Below, in pieces: positions 35,166 through 46,451 of a DNA stretch of 64,000 nucleotides; position 1 is the stretch's first letter, and each line of letters begins with the position of its first letter. Both the position numbers and the translations under genes were made by a program. Source of the stretch: Pseudomonadota bacterium (lineage in GTDB: Bacteria; Pseudomonadota; Alphaproteobacteria; Geminicoccales; Geminicoccaceae); assembly GCA_030549795.1 (NCBI GenBank), contig JAUQQO010000010.1:248001-312000 (forward strand), written 5' to 3'. A model generated the notes under the pieces. It worked only from the letters and a program-made list of their open reading frames with translations. It was not told where the DNA came from and did no database searches.

Positions 35166-36535
35166 GAGCCGGCAGCCACCCGCTGCGCGCGGCGCTCTTC
35201 CTTAAGCGCCTGCGCCATGATGAAAGCGAGCTCGAGGCTTTGCTGGGCGTTCAAGCGCGGATCGCACTGCGTATGGTAGCGCGATGCGAGGCAGGCCTCG
35301 GTCACCGTCTGCGAGCCGCCCAGGCACTCGGTCACATCTTCGCCGGTCATCTCGAGATGGATGCCTCCCGCGTGCGTGCCCTCGGCCTTGTGGATAGCGA
35401 AGAAGCTCTCGACTTCGGCTCGGATCCTGTCGAAGCGGCGCGTCTTGAAGCCATTGGTGGTGATCGTGTTGCCGTGCATCGGATCGCAGGCCCACACCAC
35501 GATCCGACCTTCGCGACGCAGCGCACGGATCAAGGGCGGCAGCTTGCTCTCGATCTTGTCCGCCCCCATGCGCGCGATGATGGTGAGCCGGCCTGGCTCG
35601 TTCTTCGGGTTGAGGATGTCGCACAGGCGCAAGAGTTCATCGACCGTGATCGTAGGTCCGGCCTTGACCCCGATCGGATTGGCGATGCCGCGGCAGAACT
35701 CGACATGGGCACCATCCGGTTGCCGCGTACGATCGCCGATCCACAAGAAATGCGCAGACGTGTCGTAGATCTTGCCCGTCGTCGAATCGACGCGGGTGAG
35801 CGCCTGCTCGAAGCCCAACAACAATGCTTCGTGCGAGGTGTAGAGGGTGGTACGGGCGATCTCGGGTGTGTTGGTATCGGAGATGCCGCAGGCCCGCATG
35901 AAATCGAGCGTCTCGCTGATCCGATCGGCGAGATCGCGATAGCGTTGGCCCCAGGGGGTGCGGGCGACACTCTCGATCATCCAGGCGTGCACACGCGTCA
36001 GCGACGCGTAGCCGCCTTCGGTGAAGGCGCGCAACAGATTGAGGGTGGCGGCGGCTTGCATATAAGCGCGCAGCATCCGCGCCGGATCCGGTCGGCGCGC
36101 CTGTTCGCTGAACTCGACGGCATTCACGATGTCGCCGCGGTAGGCGGGCAGTTCGCGCTCGCCCCGTCGTTCGGTGGGTGCCGAGCGCGGCTTGGCGAAC
36201 TGACCGGCGATGCGGCCGACCTTGACCACCGGCACCCCGGCACCGAAGGTCAAGACCACCGCCATTTGCAAGAATACGCGTAACCAGTCGCGGATCTTGT
36301 TGGCGTTGAAATCGGCGAAGGCTTCGGCGCAATCGCCGCCTTGCAAGAGAAAGCCACGGCCTGCGGCCACTTCTGCGAGTTTTTGTTGCAGCGTTCGCGC
36401 TTCGCCGGCGAACACGAGCGGCGGATAGGTCGCGAGTTCCTGCTCGACCGCGGCAAGCGCCGCCTGATCCTCGTAGACCGGCATCTGCGCCGCCGGTTTC
36501 GCGCGCCAGCTATCCGGCGTCCAGTTCCCACTCAT
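35162..36535 (-). CDS. Class II 3-deoxy-7-phosphoheptulonate (DAHP) synthase
   Basis: The 457-residue enzyme is of the plant-like class II type: [18 protein letters not shown] at the start, [58 protein letters not shown] and [19 protein letters not shown]. It condenses erythrose 4-phosphate with phosphoenolpyruvate, the first shikimate step. An upstream ATG at 36547 adds four residues. It overlaps pncB by four bases, so the two are co-translated even though the pathways differ. Confidence 0.95.
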   Translation of the reverse strand: MSGNWTPDSWRAKPAAQMPVYEDQAALAAVEQELATYPPLVFAGEARTLQQKLAEVAAGRGFLLQGGDCAEAFADFNANKIRDWLRVFLQMAVVLTFGAGVPVVKVGRIAGQFAKPRSAPTERRGERELPAYRGDIVNAVEFSEQARRPDPARMLRAYMQAAATLNLLRAFTEGGYASLTRVHAWMIESVARTPWGQRYRDLADRISETLDFMRACGISDTNTPEIARTTLYTSHEALLLGFEQALTRVDSTTGKIYDTSAHFLWIGDRTRQPDGAHVEFCRGIANPIGVKAGPTITVDELLRLCDILNPKNEPGRLTIIARMGADKIESKLPPLIRALRREGRIVVWACDPMHGNTITTNGFKTRRFDRIRAEVESFFAIHKAEGTHAGGIHLEMTGEDVTECLGGSQTVTEACLASRYHTQCDPRLNAQQSLELAFIMAQALKEERRAQRVAAGS

Positions 36536-36572
36536 CGCCCATCCCAACCCGCGCTGCTCTTCGCGCAGCCCT

Positions 36573-37967
36573 TCACTCTTCTACCGGCCGCCACATGGTT
36601 ACGAGCTCTTCCGCGGCCGTCGGATGGAGGGCTACGGTGGCGTCGAATTGCGCCTTGGTCGCCCGGCAGGTCAAGGCCACCGCAAAGCCCTGGATGATCT
36701 CCGCCGCCTCGCCGCCCAAGATGTGTACCCCCAACACGCGGTCGTCCGCGCCATCGACCACGAGCTTCATGAGGATCCGCTCGTCACCGCCGCCTAAGGT
36801 CTCGTACATCGGGCGAAAGCGCGTCTTGAAGAGCTTGATCCGGCGTCCTTCTGCGCGCGCGGCGTCCTCAGTGAGCCCCACCGAGGCCACCTGGGGCAAG
36901 GCGAAGACCGCGGTGGGCACGGTCGCGTAATTGACCGTCATCGGCTTGGCGTTGAACAAGCGCTCGGCGACCGCACGGCCCTCGGCGATCGCAACCGGCG
37001 TGAGATCGTGGTGCAGACCGTCCAAACGGTGACCGGCGTGGTCGGAACAGTCGCCGACCGCGAACAAGCCCTGGACCTTGGTGCGGTAGGCGAGGTCGAC
37101 CGGGATCGAGCCGTCGGGCGCGAGGCGGATGCCGAGTTCTTCGAGCCCGAGATCGCGCGTATTGGGAATCGGCTGCCGACCGGTGGCGAGCAGGACCATC
37201 TCGGCTTCCACGGGACCCGCCGAGGTCTCGAGCACGCACGCCTCGCCGTTGCGGGCGATCCGCTCCGGGCGCGCTCCCGGGAGCAGGCGGATGCCCGCGC
37301 GCCCGAGTGCTGCGGCGAGCTCCTGCCTGAGTTCGCGATCGAAGCCGCGAAGCGGCAGCTCGCCGCGATAGACGAGGGTGACCTCGCTGCCCAACGCGCG
37401 GAAGATGCTCGCGAACTCGACGCCGATGTAGCCGGCTCCCACAACCGCCAATCGACGCGGTAACGGATAGACCTCCTCGAGAAGCCCATCGGAGGTCACG
37501 GCATGCTCGATACCCGGAATTTCGGGCAGGCTCGGCCGCGCGCCAACGGCGACGAGCACGCGGTCGGCGAGGATCTCGGTGCCTGCGACCTCGACGATGA
37601 AGCCTTGGGCCGTTTTCGCGCGGATGCGCGCGCGCCCGTGCAGGATGCGCACCCCCGCACGCTCGAGCATTTCGACATAGACGCGGTTGAGGCGGGCGAT
37701 CTCGGCGTTGCGGTTCTCGAGAAGGGTGCGGAAGTCGAGCATCGGCTCGCCGAGCCGCCAGCCGTAGCCGCGCGCCGCCCGGAAGGCCTCGCGGAAATGC
37801 GCCCCGAAGTACATGAGCTTTTTGGGCACACAGCCGCGCAGCACGCAGGTCCCGCCCACCCGTCCGGCCTCGGCGATCGCCACCCGAGCCCCGTAGTGGG
37901 CGGCGCGGCGCGCGCACGCCACACCCCCGGATCCCGCCCCGATGACGAGAAGATCGATCTCAGCCAC
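36573..37967 (-). CDS. gor: Glutathione-disulfide reductase
   Basis: The 464-residue flavoenzyme has the FAD-binding start [18 protein letters not shown], the redox-active disulfide in [15 protein letters not shown], the NAD(P) fold [19 protein letters not shown], the second FAD motif FAVGDCSDH, and the C-terminal catalytic HPTAAEE. Arg residues after the second Rossmann strand ([11 protein letters not shown]) suit NADPH. It keeps glutathione reduced in the cytoplasm. Start is a GTG at 37967. Confidence 0.93.
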   Translation of the reverse strand: MAEIDLLVIGAGSGGVACARRAAHYGARVAIAEAGRVGGTCVLRGCVPKKLMYFGAHFREAFRAARGYGWRLGEPMLDFRTLLENRNAEIARLNRVYVEMLERAGVRILHGRARIRAKTAQGFIVEVAGTEILADRVLVAVGARPSLPEIPGIEHAVTSDGLLEEVYPLPRRLAVVGAGYIGVEFASIFRALGSEVTLVYRGELPLRGFDRELRQELAAALGRAGIRLLPGARPERIARNGEACVLETSAGPVEAEMVLLATGRQPIPNTRDLGLEELGIRLAPDGSIPVDLAYRTKVQGLFAVGDCSDHAGHRLDGLHHDLTPVAIAEGRAVAERLFNAKPMTVNYATVPTAVFALPQVASVGLTEDAARAEGRRIKLFKTRFRPMYETLGGGDERILMKLVVDGADDRVLGVHILGGEAAEIIQGFAVALTCRATKAQFDATVALHPTAAEELVTMWRPVEE

Positions 37968-38113
37968 GATCGCTCGCCACTTGTTGCTCGCGCCCCTTCT
38001 CTAGCGGCATCTTCGGGGCGGCGTCGATGGCCCGCAAGCGATCGAAGCGGCCAAGCCAGGCAGCTTGCGGCGCACGTCGCAAGCGCGCGCAGCGTCGCTC
38101 GCGGCGATCGGTC

Positions 38114-39178
38114 CTACTCCTCGATGGTCCGATCTTCCTCGAGGAGACCCATGGCGACCGCGCCCACCCCGGCCTTCTCGCGGATCGCCTTTTCGAGTTC
38201 GGCGGCGACTTCCGGATGCTCCTTGAGCCAAGCCTTGGCGTTCTCGCGACCCTGGCCGATGCGTTGGCCGTTCCAGGCGAACCAGGAGCCGGACTTTTCG
38301 ACCAGACCGGCTTTGAGGCCGAGGTCGATGAGTTCGCCGGTTTTCGAGATTCCCTCCCCGTACATGATATCGAAGTCGACCACCCGAAACGGCGGCGCCA
38401 CCTTGTTCTTGACGACCTTGACCCGAGTCTGGTTGCCGATGACCTGATCTTTTTCCTTGATCTGGCCGATACGGCGCACGTCCAGACGCACGCTCGCGTA
38501 GAACTTAAGCGCGTTGCCACCTGTGGTGGTCTCCGGGCTGCCGAACATCACCCCGATCTTGCTGCGGATCTGGTTGGTGAAGATGACGATGCACTTGGAG
38601 CGGCTGATGGAGGCGGTGAGCTTTCTGAGCGCCTGGCTCATGAGGCGCGCCTGCAGTCCCGGCAGGGGCTCGCCCATCTCACCCTCAAGCTCGGCTTTGG
38701 GCACGAGCGCTGCCACGCTGTCGACCACGATCACATCGATGGCGCCGGAGCGGACGAGCGTATCGGCGATCTCGAGTGCCTGCTCGCCCGTATCCGGCTG
38801 CGAGATCAAAAGGGCGTCGAGATCGACCCCGAGCTTCTTCGCATAGCCCGGGTCGAGGGCATGTTCGGCGTCGATGAAGGCGCAAGTCCCACCCTGCTTT
38901 TGCGCCTCTGCGATGACATGCAGCGCGAGAGTGGTCTTGCCCGAGCTCTCGGGCCCGAAGATCTCGACGATCCGCCCGCGCGGTAGCCCGCCCACACCGA
39001 GCGCGATGTCGAGTCCGAGCGAGCCTGTGGAGATGGTTTCGATTTCGGCCACGCGCTCGGCTTGGCCCAGGCGCATCAACGAGCCTTTGCCGAACGCGCG
39101 TTCGATCTGCGCGATCGCGGCTTCGAGTGCGCGCTGGCGGTCGCTGCCTTCGCGGCGGCTGACGAGAGCTTCGGCCAT
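38114..39178 (-). CDS. recA: Recombinase RecA
   Basis: The 354-residue protein has Walker [11 protein letters not shown], the MAW motif region, Walker [16 protein letters not shown], loop L1 [19 protein letters not shown], loop L2 [20 protein letters not shown] and the KAGSWFAW-like C-domain ([10 protein letters not shown]). It forms the strand-exchange filament and triggers LexA cleavage. A GAGG site precedes the ATG at 39178. I see no GTTC-N7-GTTC LexA box in the 83 bases before it, which is unusual for Alphaproteobacteria. Confidence 0.98.
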   Translation of the reverse strand: MAEALVSRREGSDRQRALEAAIAQIERAFGKGSLMRLGQAERVAEIETISTGSLGLDIALGVGGLPRGRIVEIFGPESSGKTTLALHVIAEAQKQGGTCAFIDAEHALDPGYAKKLGVDLDALLISQPDTGEQALEIADTLVRSGAIDVIVVDSVAALVPKAELEGEMGEPLPGLQARLMSQALRKLTASISRSKCIVIFTNQIRSKIGVMFGSPETTTGGNALKFYASVRLDVRRIGQIKEKDQVIGNQTRVKVVKNKVAPPFRVVDFDIMYGEGISKTGELIDLGLKAGLVEKSGSWFAWNGQRIGQGRENAKAWLKEHPEVAAELEKAIREKAGVGAVAMGLLEEDRTIEE

Positions 39179-39261
39179 GAGGGATCCTCGGTGCGATCAA
39201 AAGCGTGTAGCTACTATATGAGCAGTGCAGCCGCGCCGCAAAAGGTCGCTTTGGCGAAGGT

Positions 39262-40200
39262 TCAGCTGCGGGTCAAAGAGCCCCGGGTACGCGGCAGCAG
39301 CACAAGTCCGATCGCCGCCACCACAAGGCACAGCGCGAGCAGCTCGCGCGCGCCCACCGCTTCTCCCAAAAGCCAAGCCGAACTCGCAACCCCCACGACC
39401 GGAATGGCAAGCGTGCTCAACGACGCGACGATCGCCGGCAACGAGCGTACGATCCGCAGATAAGCGGTGAAACAGAAAACCAGTGCCACGAAAACGACAT
39501 AGAGAAGGGCTACGACCCCTTCCACGGTAATGCGCTCGAAATCGGGCCAGGCTCCGAGGGCGAACCAAACCAAGAGGATCGGCACCCCGCCCACCAAGAG
39601 TTGCCAGCTCGAGAGCGCCATGGTCCCGATCCCCCACGCAAAGGCCTTTGTTGCCACGGTCTGCACCGCCCACGCCATCGCCGCCAAGAGGATGAGGAGC
39701 GAACCGAGCGGCTCGGCGCCGAGCCGGCCGAGCTCGGGGCCGAGGAGGACGCCCAATCCGGCCATGCCGAGGAGAAGGGCAACGACGATCAACCGGGAGG
39801 GTCGCTCCTTTAGGAACACCACCGAGAGCAGGGTCGCCCACAGCGGCATGGTAAACGCGATGATCGCCGCCCGTCCCCCGCCCACGAGCAGAAGACCATA
39901 GGCGGTGAGCATGTGCCACAGCGTGACACCGGTGAACGAGATCACAAGATGCGGGACGATCAGCCGGCGCGAAAGACGAACGGGCTCACCCGAAAGCCAG
40001 GCCAGGAGCATAAGCGTCGCGCCGGCGCCCAGTACCGAGACGACGCGAAAAGTCCAAGGCTCGAACTGGAGTACGGCGAGTTTCATCGCCGGCCAGTTGA
40101 GCCCCCAGAGCAGGGTCACGGCGAGGACGAGCGCGCCGATCCCGGCTCGGCTTTCCACCGTTGTTTGTGCACCTTCGCCATATGCTGCCCGGCCCCGCAT
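39262..40200 (-). CDS. EamA/DMT-superfamily transporter
   Basis: The 312-residue product has about ten membrane helices in two EamA repeats: LLWGLNWPAMKLAVLQFEPW at the first, and the second starting near LLILLAAMAWAVQTVATKAF. FLKERPSRLIVVALLLG and WLLGEAVGARELLALCLVV are the usual end segments of each repeat. These carriers move amino acids, drugs or metabolites, mostly outward. Substrate cannot be told. A GTG 14 codons in is a possible shorter start. Confidence 0.88.
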   Translation of the reverse strand: MRGRAAYGEGAQTTVESRAGIGALVLAVTLLWGLNWPAMKLAVLQFEPWTFRVVSVLGAGATLMLLAWLSGEPVRLSRRLIVPHLVISFTGVTLWHMLTAYGLLLVGGGRAAIIAFTMPLWATLLSVVFLKERPSRLIVVALLLGMAGLGVLLGPELGRLGAEPLGSLLILLAAMAWAVQTVATKAFAWGIGTMALSSWQLLVGGVPILLVWFALGAWPDFERITVEGVVALLYVVFVALVFCFTAYLRIVRSLPAIVASLSTLAIPVVGVASSAWLLGEAVGARELLALCLVVAAIGLVLLPRTRGSLTRS

Positions 40201-40311
40201 GGGATCCTGCGCACCTCCCTTGCTCTTTCGAACGAGCGCAGGCTAACGCGATCCGGCTGCGCCCGGATCGGTTCGAGCTGCTGGACAGCGATGCGCGCGA
40301 AGCGGGGCGGC

Positions 40312-40476
40312 TTAAAAATCGATGCAGCGACCGCCCCGCTCCCAATCCCCGTAGCGGGTGGGTTCCGGGCCCGCTGGACCGCCGATCTCCCCGGGCGGCT
40401 GGACCGGCCCCCGCAGAGGACGCGGTTCGGAGGGTGCTTGCGATTGCGGCTGCGGTTGCGCCGCCGGCTCCCTCAC
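40312..40476 (-). CDS. DUF1674 protein, SDHAF4-like succinate dehydrogenase assembly factor
   Basis: This very small gene encodes a Pro- and Gln-rich start followed by the diagnostic C-terminal motif GEIGGPAGPEPTRYGDWERG and GRCIDF at the end. That motif defines DUF1674, the family of the mitochondrial factor SDHAF4/Sdh8, which binds flavinylated SdhA before complex II is built. The GTG at 40476 (54 residues) overlaps the stop of the DUF1476 gene as GTGA; an ATG at 40512 would give 66 residues. Its role here is inferred from the family. Confidence 0.82.
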   Translation of the reverse strand: MREPAAQPQPQSQAPSEPRPLRGPVQPPGEIGGPAGPEPTRYGDWERGGRCIDF

Positions 40477-40796
40477 TCCTGCATGATCTGTTGCTTGGCG
40501 ATCTCTTCGCATTCGTCCAAGTGCTTCTTTAGAAGGTGGTCGGAAAGGCTCTTGCCGGCTTTCGCCAGATCGGCCTTGACCTTGGTGAAGATATCTTCAT
40601 CACCCGGCAGATCGAAATCTGCCATGACTACGTCCTTGGCATAAGAGAGAGCCTCCTCGCCTTTAAGACCGAGGTGCTCTTCCGCTATCCACAGGCCAAA
40701 AAGCTTGTTTCTGCGGTTGCGGATCTTGAACGCGAGTTCTTGTTGATGCTTGAATTTCGCTTCTTCGGTGCGCTCGCGCTCGTCGAAGCCACTCAT
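40473..40796 (-). CDS. DUF1476 protein, F1-ATPase zeta-subunit-like inhibitor
   Basis: The 107-residue helical protein matches DUF1476: FDERERTEEAKFKHQQELAF, then RRNKLFGLWIAEEHLGL, and a C-terminal four-helix region with DFDLPGDEDIFTKVKADL. In Paracoccus denitrificans this family is the zeta subunit, whose N-terminus blocks ATP hydrolysis by F1FO-ATPase. In other Alphaproteobacteria inhibitory strength varies. It is cytoplasmic, and is translationally coupled to the DUF1674 gene. Confidence 0.87.
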   Translation of the reverse strand: MSGFDERERTEEAKFKHQQELAFKIRNRRNKLFGLWIAEEHLGLKGEEALSYAKDVVMADFDLPGDEDIFTKVKADLAKAGKSLSDHLLKKHLDECEEIAKQQIMQE

Positions 40797-40891
40797 CGGC
40801 TCTCGCCCCCTTGGTCGCCACCTCGCTCGCGCTCATATAGGGGGCGCACGCCCACAGCGCCACCCGCTCTCGTGTCGCGAGTCTAGCCTCC

Positions 40892-41632
40892 TTGTGTACG
40901 CTCGTTCTGCTCCATCGACCCGACCACAGCTGGCCTCTTCTGCTCGCCGCCAACCGCGACGAGCTCGCCACCCGTCCGGCGCGTCCCCCCGGCCGGCACT
41001 GGCCCGACCGGCCCGAGGTCCGCGCCGGGCTGGATCTGTTAGCCGGCGGGAGTTGGCTCGGGCTCAACGATTGGGGTGTCGTGGCCGCGGTGCTCAACCG
41101 CATCGGTACGCTCGGACCGGAAGACGGCAAGCGATCGCGCGGCGAGCTCGTCCTCGAAGCGCTCGACCATGCCGAAGCCCGCGCGGCGGCAGCGGCGCTC
41201 GCCGACCTCGATCCCCGGGCCTACCGCCCGTTCAACCTCGTGGTGGCGGACGCTTCGGATGTCTTTTACCTCTGTCATGCCGGCGATGGGACGATCCGCG
41301 TCACCCGCCTTCCCGAGGGCTTGACCATGCTGACCGCACGGGGGCCGAATGATCCCGCCTGCGCGCGGATCCGACGCTACCGGCCGCTGTTCGCCGCCGC
41401 CGCGCCTCCCGATCCCGAACGCGGCGACTGGTCGGATTGGCAACTCTTGCTCGCAAGTCGGGCGAGTGCTTCGGGCGATCCGCGCGATGCGCTCTGCATC
41501 GTCACCGACGGCGCCTACGGGACGGTGAGCTCGAGCCTGATCGCCTTGCCTTCGAACAACGATCGCGAAGCCGTCTTCTTGCACGCCGAGGGGCGGCCGG
41601 GCGAGGCTCCCTTTCTTCCGGTCGCCCCTTGA
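40892..41632 (+). CDS. NRDE (TANGO2-like) family protein
   Basis: The 246-residue product starts MCTLVLL with Cys2 and has the naming motif AANRDE near residues 23-28, GGSWLGLNDWGVVAAVLNR near 52-70, and a C-terminal YGTVSSSLIALP. These are the conserved parts of the Ser/Thr-rich NRDE/TANGO2 family, thought to have an N-terminal-nucleophile-like fold. The function is not settled; heme handling has been proposed for eukaryotic members. Start codon is GTG at 40892. Confidence 0.88.
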   Translation: MCTLVLLHRPDHSWPLLLAANRDELATRPARPPGRHWPDRPEVRAGLDLLAGGSWLGLNDWGVVAAVLNRIGTLGPEDGKRSRGELVLEALDHAEARAAAAALADLDPRAYRPFNLVVADASDVFYLCHAGDGTIRVTRLPEGLTMLTARGPNDPACARIRRYRPLFAAAAPPDPERGDWSDWQLLLASRASASGDPRDALCIVTDGAYGTVSSSLIALPSNNDREAVFLHAEGRPGEAPFLPVAP

Positions 41633-41641
41633 GGTTCGGGC

Positions 41642-42649
41642 TCAACGCCCCGTGAGCAGGAGGATCTTGCCGATGTGCACGCCCGATTCCATGAGCGCGT
41701 GCGCGTCGGCCGCGCGCGCGAGCGGAAACGTGCGATAGATCGGCACCCGCACCCGCCCGCTAGCGAACAGGGGCCATACCTTCTCCTCGAGTGCGCGCGC
41801 GATCGCCCCTTTCTCGGCGATGGAGCGCGGCCGCAGGGTGGAGCCGGTCCAAGTCAGCCGTTTGGTCATGAGCTTGGTGAAGTCGGCGGTGATCGTCGAG
41901 CCCTTGAGCCAGGCGATCTGGACGATGCGGCCCTCGAGCGCCGCCGCTTCCAGGTTGCGGGCGACATAATCGCCGCCCACCATGTCGAGGATGAGGTCCA
42001 CCCCGCGCCCCCCGGTCGCTTCTTTGACCACCGCGACGAAGTCCTGCTCGCGGTAGAGGATGGCACGATCGGCGCCCAGCGCTCGGCAGGCCTCGGCCTT
42101 TTCAGCCGAGCCGACGGTGCAGAACACGGTCGCCCCGAAGGCCTTGGCGAGCTGGATGGCGGTCACCCCGATCCCCGAGCTGCCGCCGTGCACCAGAAAG
42201 CTTTCCCCGGCCTTGAGGCGCCCGCGCTCGAAGACATTGGTCCACACCGTAAAGAAGGTCTCGGGGATACCCCCCGCCTCGGTGATCGGCACACCCGGCG
42301 GCAACGGTAAGGCCTGCGGCTCCGGCACCACACAGTACTCGGCATAGCCACCGCCGGCGACGAGCGCGCAGACCTGATCGCCTTCGCGAAAGCGCGTCGT
42401 GTCCGGGCCGCATGCCACTACCCGGCCCGCGATCTCGAGGCCCGGGATGTCGGTAACACCAGGCGGAGGCGGGTAAGCGCCCTTGCGCTGCAGGACGTCG
42501 GGGCGGTTGACCCCGGCGCTTACGACCTCGACCAGGATTTCGCCTGGACCGGGCCGCGGCACCGGAACTTCGACCGGCTTTAAGACCTCGGGCGGCCCGA
42601 AGCCCTGGCAGCGGATGGCGATCATGGTCGCCGGCAGCTTAGCCGTCAT
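41642..42649 (-). CDS. NAD(P)H quinone oxidoreductase, PIG3-type MDR protein
   Basis: The 335-residue enzyme has VVSAGVNRPDVLQRKGAYP near residues 43-61, the NADPH fold LVHGGSSGIGVTAIQLAKAFG, GGRGVDLILDMVGGDY, and LTWTGSTLRPRS near 262, all typical of PIG3/QOR proteins. They reduce quinones with NADPH. An internal ATG at 42625 gives a shorter form. It is convergent with the NRDE gene. It is the second MDR-type quinone reductase of the window but clearly a different subgroup from the one at 21-22 kb. Confidence 0.89.
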   Translation of the reverse strand: MTAKLPATMIAIRCQGFGPPEVLKPVEVPVPRPGPGEILVEVVSAGVNRPDVLQRKGAYPPPPGVTDIPGLEIAGRVVACGPDTTRFREGDQVCALVAGGGYAEYCVVPEPQALPLPPGVPITEAGGIPETFFTVWTNVFERGRLKAGESFLVHGGSSGIGVTAIQLAKAFGATVFCTVGSAEKAEACRALGADRAILYREQDFVAVVKEATGGRGVDLILDMVGGDYVARNLEAAALEGRIVQIAWLKGSTITADFTKLMTKRLTWTGSTLRPRSIAEKGAIARALEEKVWPLFASGRVRVPIYRTFPLARAADAHALMESGVHIGKILLLTGR

Positions 42650-42784
42650 CGTCTTCGCCTTAAGGAGATCAGCCGCTTGGGATGGCAGGCGCGGTGCCTA
42701 GCAGGGCTTAGCGCGGCCGTCAGCCGGCCTCGGCGCATAGCGCCCACGTCATGACGCACCGTTCCTTGCGCGTCCGAAAAAGAA

Positions 42785-42810
42785 GAGGGCCGCGGTCGGC
42801 CGCGGCCCTC
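42785..42810 (-). terminator. Rho-independent terminator of groESL
   Basis: GAGGGCCGCGG at 42785-42795 pairs exactly with CCGCGGCCCTC at 42800-42810. On the minus strand the stem is followed by TTCTTTTTCGG. It lies just after the groEL stop. Confidence 0.85.
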
Positions 42811-42832
42811 TCCGCCTTCGCTTCCGCTCGGA

Positions 42833-44500
<1,668 letters not shown>

Positions 44501-44513
44501 TTAAGGTTTCGGA

Positions 44514-44831
<318 letters not shown>

Positions 44832-44862
44832 ATCTTGCTCCCGATCTCTGGTGTGACGCCTG

Positions 44863-44889
44863 TTAGCACTCGCGCCTGGTGAGTGCCAA
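44863..44889 (-). promoter_or_regulatory. CIRCE element (HrcA operator) upstream of groES
   Basis: On the plus strand TTAGCACTC at 44863-44871, nine bases, then GAGTGCCAA at 44881-44889. The CIRCE consensus is TTAGCACTC-N9-GAGTGCTAA, so 17 of 18 arm positions match. HrcA repression of groESL is expected; hrcA itself is not in the window. Confidence 0.92.
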
Positions 44890-44900
44890 AGCCGCCCCGG

Positions 44901-44929
44901 ATGTAGAGACGGGCTGGTGCGCCTTCAAG
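44901..44929 (-). promoter_or_regulatory. Candidate heat-shock/housekeeping promoter of groESL
   Basis: Minus strand CTTGAA (44924-44929) and CTACAT (44901-44906) are 17 bases apart, close to the alphaproteobacterial RpoH pattern, and lie just upstream of CIRCE so that the operator would cover the start site. Confidence 0.5.
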
Positions 44930-45073
44930 GGGGGCTGCCCGCGAATTTGTCAGCCACCCCCCGCACCTGCTGCTAACCCCTTGATTCCGATACGCTTTTT
45001 CGCCGAACGCGGCTTGACGCGAAAGCCTCGAACTGCATCATGGCCATCGTCGGCATCGAGCCGGAGACCTTGC

Positions 45074-45352
45074 ATGAAGCGACGCGACCATGAAGAGCTC
45101 CGCCGCCAACTCGAGGGTTGGCGGCTCGCCACGGCAGAGATCGTCTACCACATGCCCGATCATCCCGGGCTCTTGCAGACCTTCATCTGGCAGCACTACG
45201 ACCTCGCTCCCCACTATCCGGTGCTGCGCCGGTTCCTCGATTTCTGGGTAAAGAACATCGACGCCAAGCTGCATTCCGTGACCGTCGGGCGCACCCAGAT
45301 CTTGACACCGCCGCGCTGGACCCACGCCGCCGGGATCTTCCACTTGCACTAA
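45074..45352 (+). CDS. Usg-like family protein
   Basis: The 92-residue product from the ATG at 45074 (GGAGA nine bases before) matches the Usg-like family: LEGWRLATAEIVYHMPDHPGLLQTFIWQHYDL, then FPVL-like YPVLRRFLDFWVKNIDAKLHSV and a C-terminal GIFHLH. The family is small, soluble, and mostly found in Alphaproteobacteria; function is unknown. Frame continues upstream to 44879 but that part is not conserved and would cover the CIRCE region. Confidence 0.82.
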   Translation: MKRRDHEELRRQLEGWRLATAEIVYHMPDHPGLLQTFIWQHYDLAPHYPVLRRFLDFWVKNIDAKLHSVTVGRTQILTPPRWTHAAGIFHLH

Positions 45353-45464
45353 GGCGCTGCCCGCGCAGGTGAGGCGCGGCGCGTGCGGCGCCAGGCTGCG
45401 TAGCGTTCGGCTGGGTGCTTGCCTATAGTTCGGCTCGCCTTGCCATCCAGAAGGGAAAGCACCC

Positions 45465-45896
45465 GTGCCCGAGACTATTGCTGTCGCCGCCGATCACGCC
45501 GGCTACGCGCTTAAAGAAAAACTCAAAGAGATGCTGATCGAGCGCGGTCTCGAGGTGCTCGACCTCGGGACCTATTCGCTCGAGCCCGCCGACTATCCGG
45601 ATCAGGCGGATGCCGTAGCGGCGGCGCTTGCCGATGGCCGTGCCCAGCGCGGGCTGTTGATCTGCGGCACCGGCATCGGCATCGCCATCGCCGCCAACCG
45701 CCACCGGCACGTCCGTGCCGCACTCTGTCACGATGTGACCACTACCCGCCTCGCGCGCGAGCACAATGATGCCAATGTGCTCGTGCTCGGCGGCCGCATC
45801 ATCGGCGAAGCCACCGCACGCGACTGCCTTGCGGCGTTTTTGGATACGCCGTTCGCCGGCGGTCGCCACGCGCGCAGGGTCGCCAAGCTCGGCTGA
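45465..45896 (+). CDS. rpiB: Ribose-5-phosphate isomerase B
   Basis: The 143-residue protein has the RpiB start VAADHAGYALKEKL, the SYSLEPADYPD-like segment, the catalytic Cys in LLICGTGIGIAIAANR, and the His/Arg region ALCHDVTTTRLAREHNDANVLVLG. It interconverts ribose 5-phosphate and ribulose 5-phosphate; ribulose 5-phosphate also feeds the riboflavin genes downstream. GTG start at 45465. In many relatives glyA sits between rpiB and nrdR; here it does not. Confidence 0.94.
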   Translation: MPETIAVAADHAGYALKEKLKEMLIERGLEVLDLGTYSLEPADYPDQADAVAAALADGRAQRGLLICGTGIGIAIAANRHRHVRAALCHDVTTTRLAREHNDANVLVLGGRIIGEATARDCLAAFLDTPFAGGRHARRVAKLG

Positions 45897-45974
45897 GCGG
45901 CGCGTGCGCGCTTTGCCACGCGCGCAAGCTCAGCTAGAGCTGGCTGCGAGCCCGCTCAGGCACTCCTTTTCCCG

Positions 45975-46451
45975 ATGCGCTGTCCTTTTTGCGGCTTTGA
46001 GGATACGCAGGTCAAGGACTCCCGCCCCGTCGACGACGGCTCGGCGATAAGGCGGCGCCGCCAATGCCCGAAGTGCGGGGCGCGCTTTACCACGCTTGAG
46101 CGCGTTCAGCTGCGCGAACTCATCGTGGTCAAAAAAGACGGGCGACGCGTTCCCTTCGACCGCGACAAACTGGCCCGCTCGCTGCGCATCGCCAGCCGAA
46201 AACGCGGGATCAGCGAAGAACAGATCGAACGCCTCGTGAACCAGATCGTGCGCGAGCTCGAACAGAGCGGCGAAACCGAAATTTCCTCAAAGCGCATCGG
46301 CGAGCTCGCGATGGCCAAACTCGCGGCCCTCGATCAGGTCGCCTACGTACGCTTTGCCAGCGTTTACAAAGACTTTGCCACCGCGCGCGATTTCGAGGAG
46401 TTCATCCGCGAGCTGCCCGCCCAAACCGGAGCCGGTGAACCGAAACCATGA
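45975..46451 (+). CDS. nrdR: Transcriptional repressor NrdR
   Basis: The 158-residue protein has a zinc ribbon with Cys3, Cys6, Cys31 and Cys34 (MRCPFCG and [10 protein letters not shown]) and an ATP-cone domain from about residue 48 ([18 protein letters not shown]). It senses dATP/ATP and represses ribonucleotide reductase genes. The stop overlaps ribD as ATGA, so its level is tied to the riboflavin operon. Confidence 0.97.
   Translation: MRCPFCGFEDTQVKDSRPVDDGSAIRRRRQCPKCGARFTTLERVQLRELIVVKKDGRRVPFDRDKLARSLRIASRKRGISEEQIERLVNQIVRELEQSGETEISSKRIGELAMAKLAALDQVAYVRFASVYKDFATARDFEEFIRELPAQTGAGEPKP

Noticed and set aside
45353-46447. Possible FMN riboswitch before the riboflavin genes
   Set aside because: No RFN-like conserved stretch was found before rpiB, nrdR or ribD.
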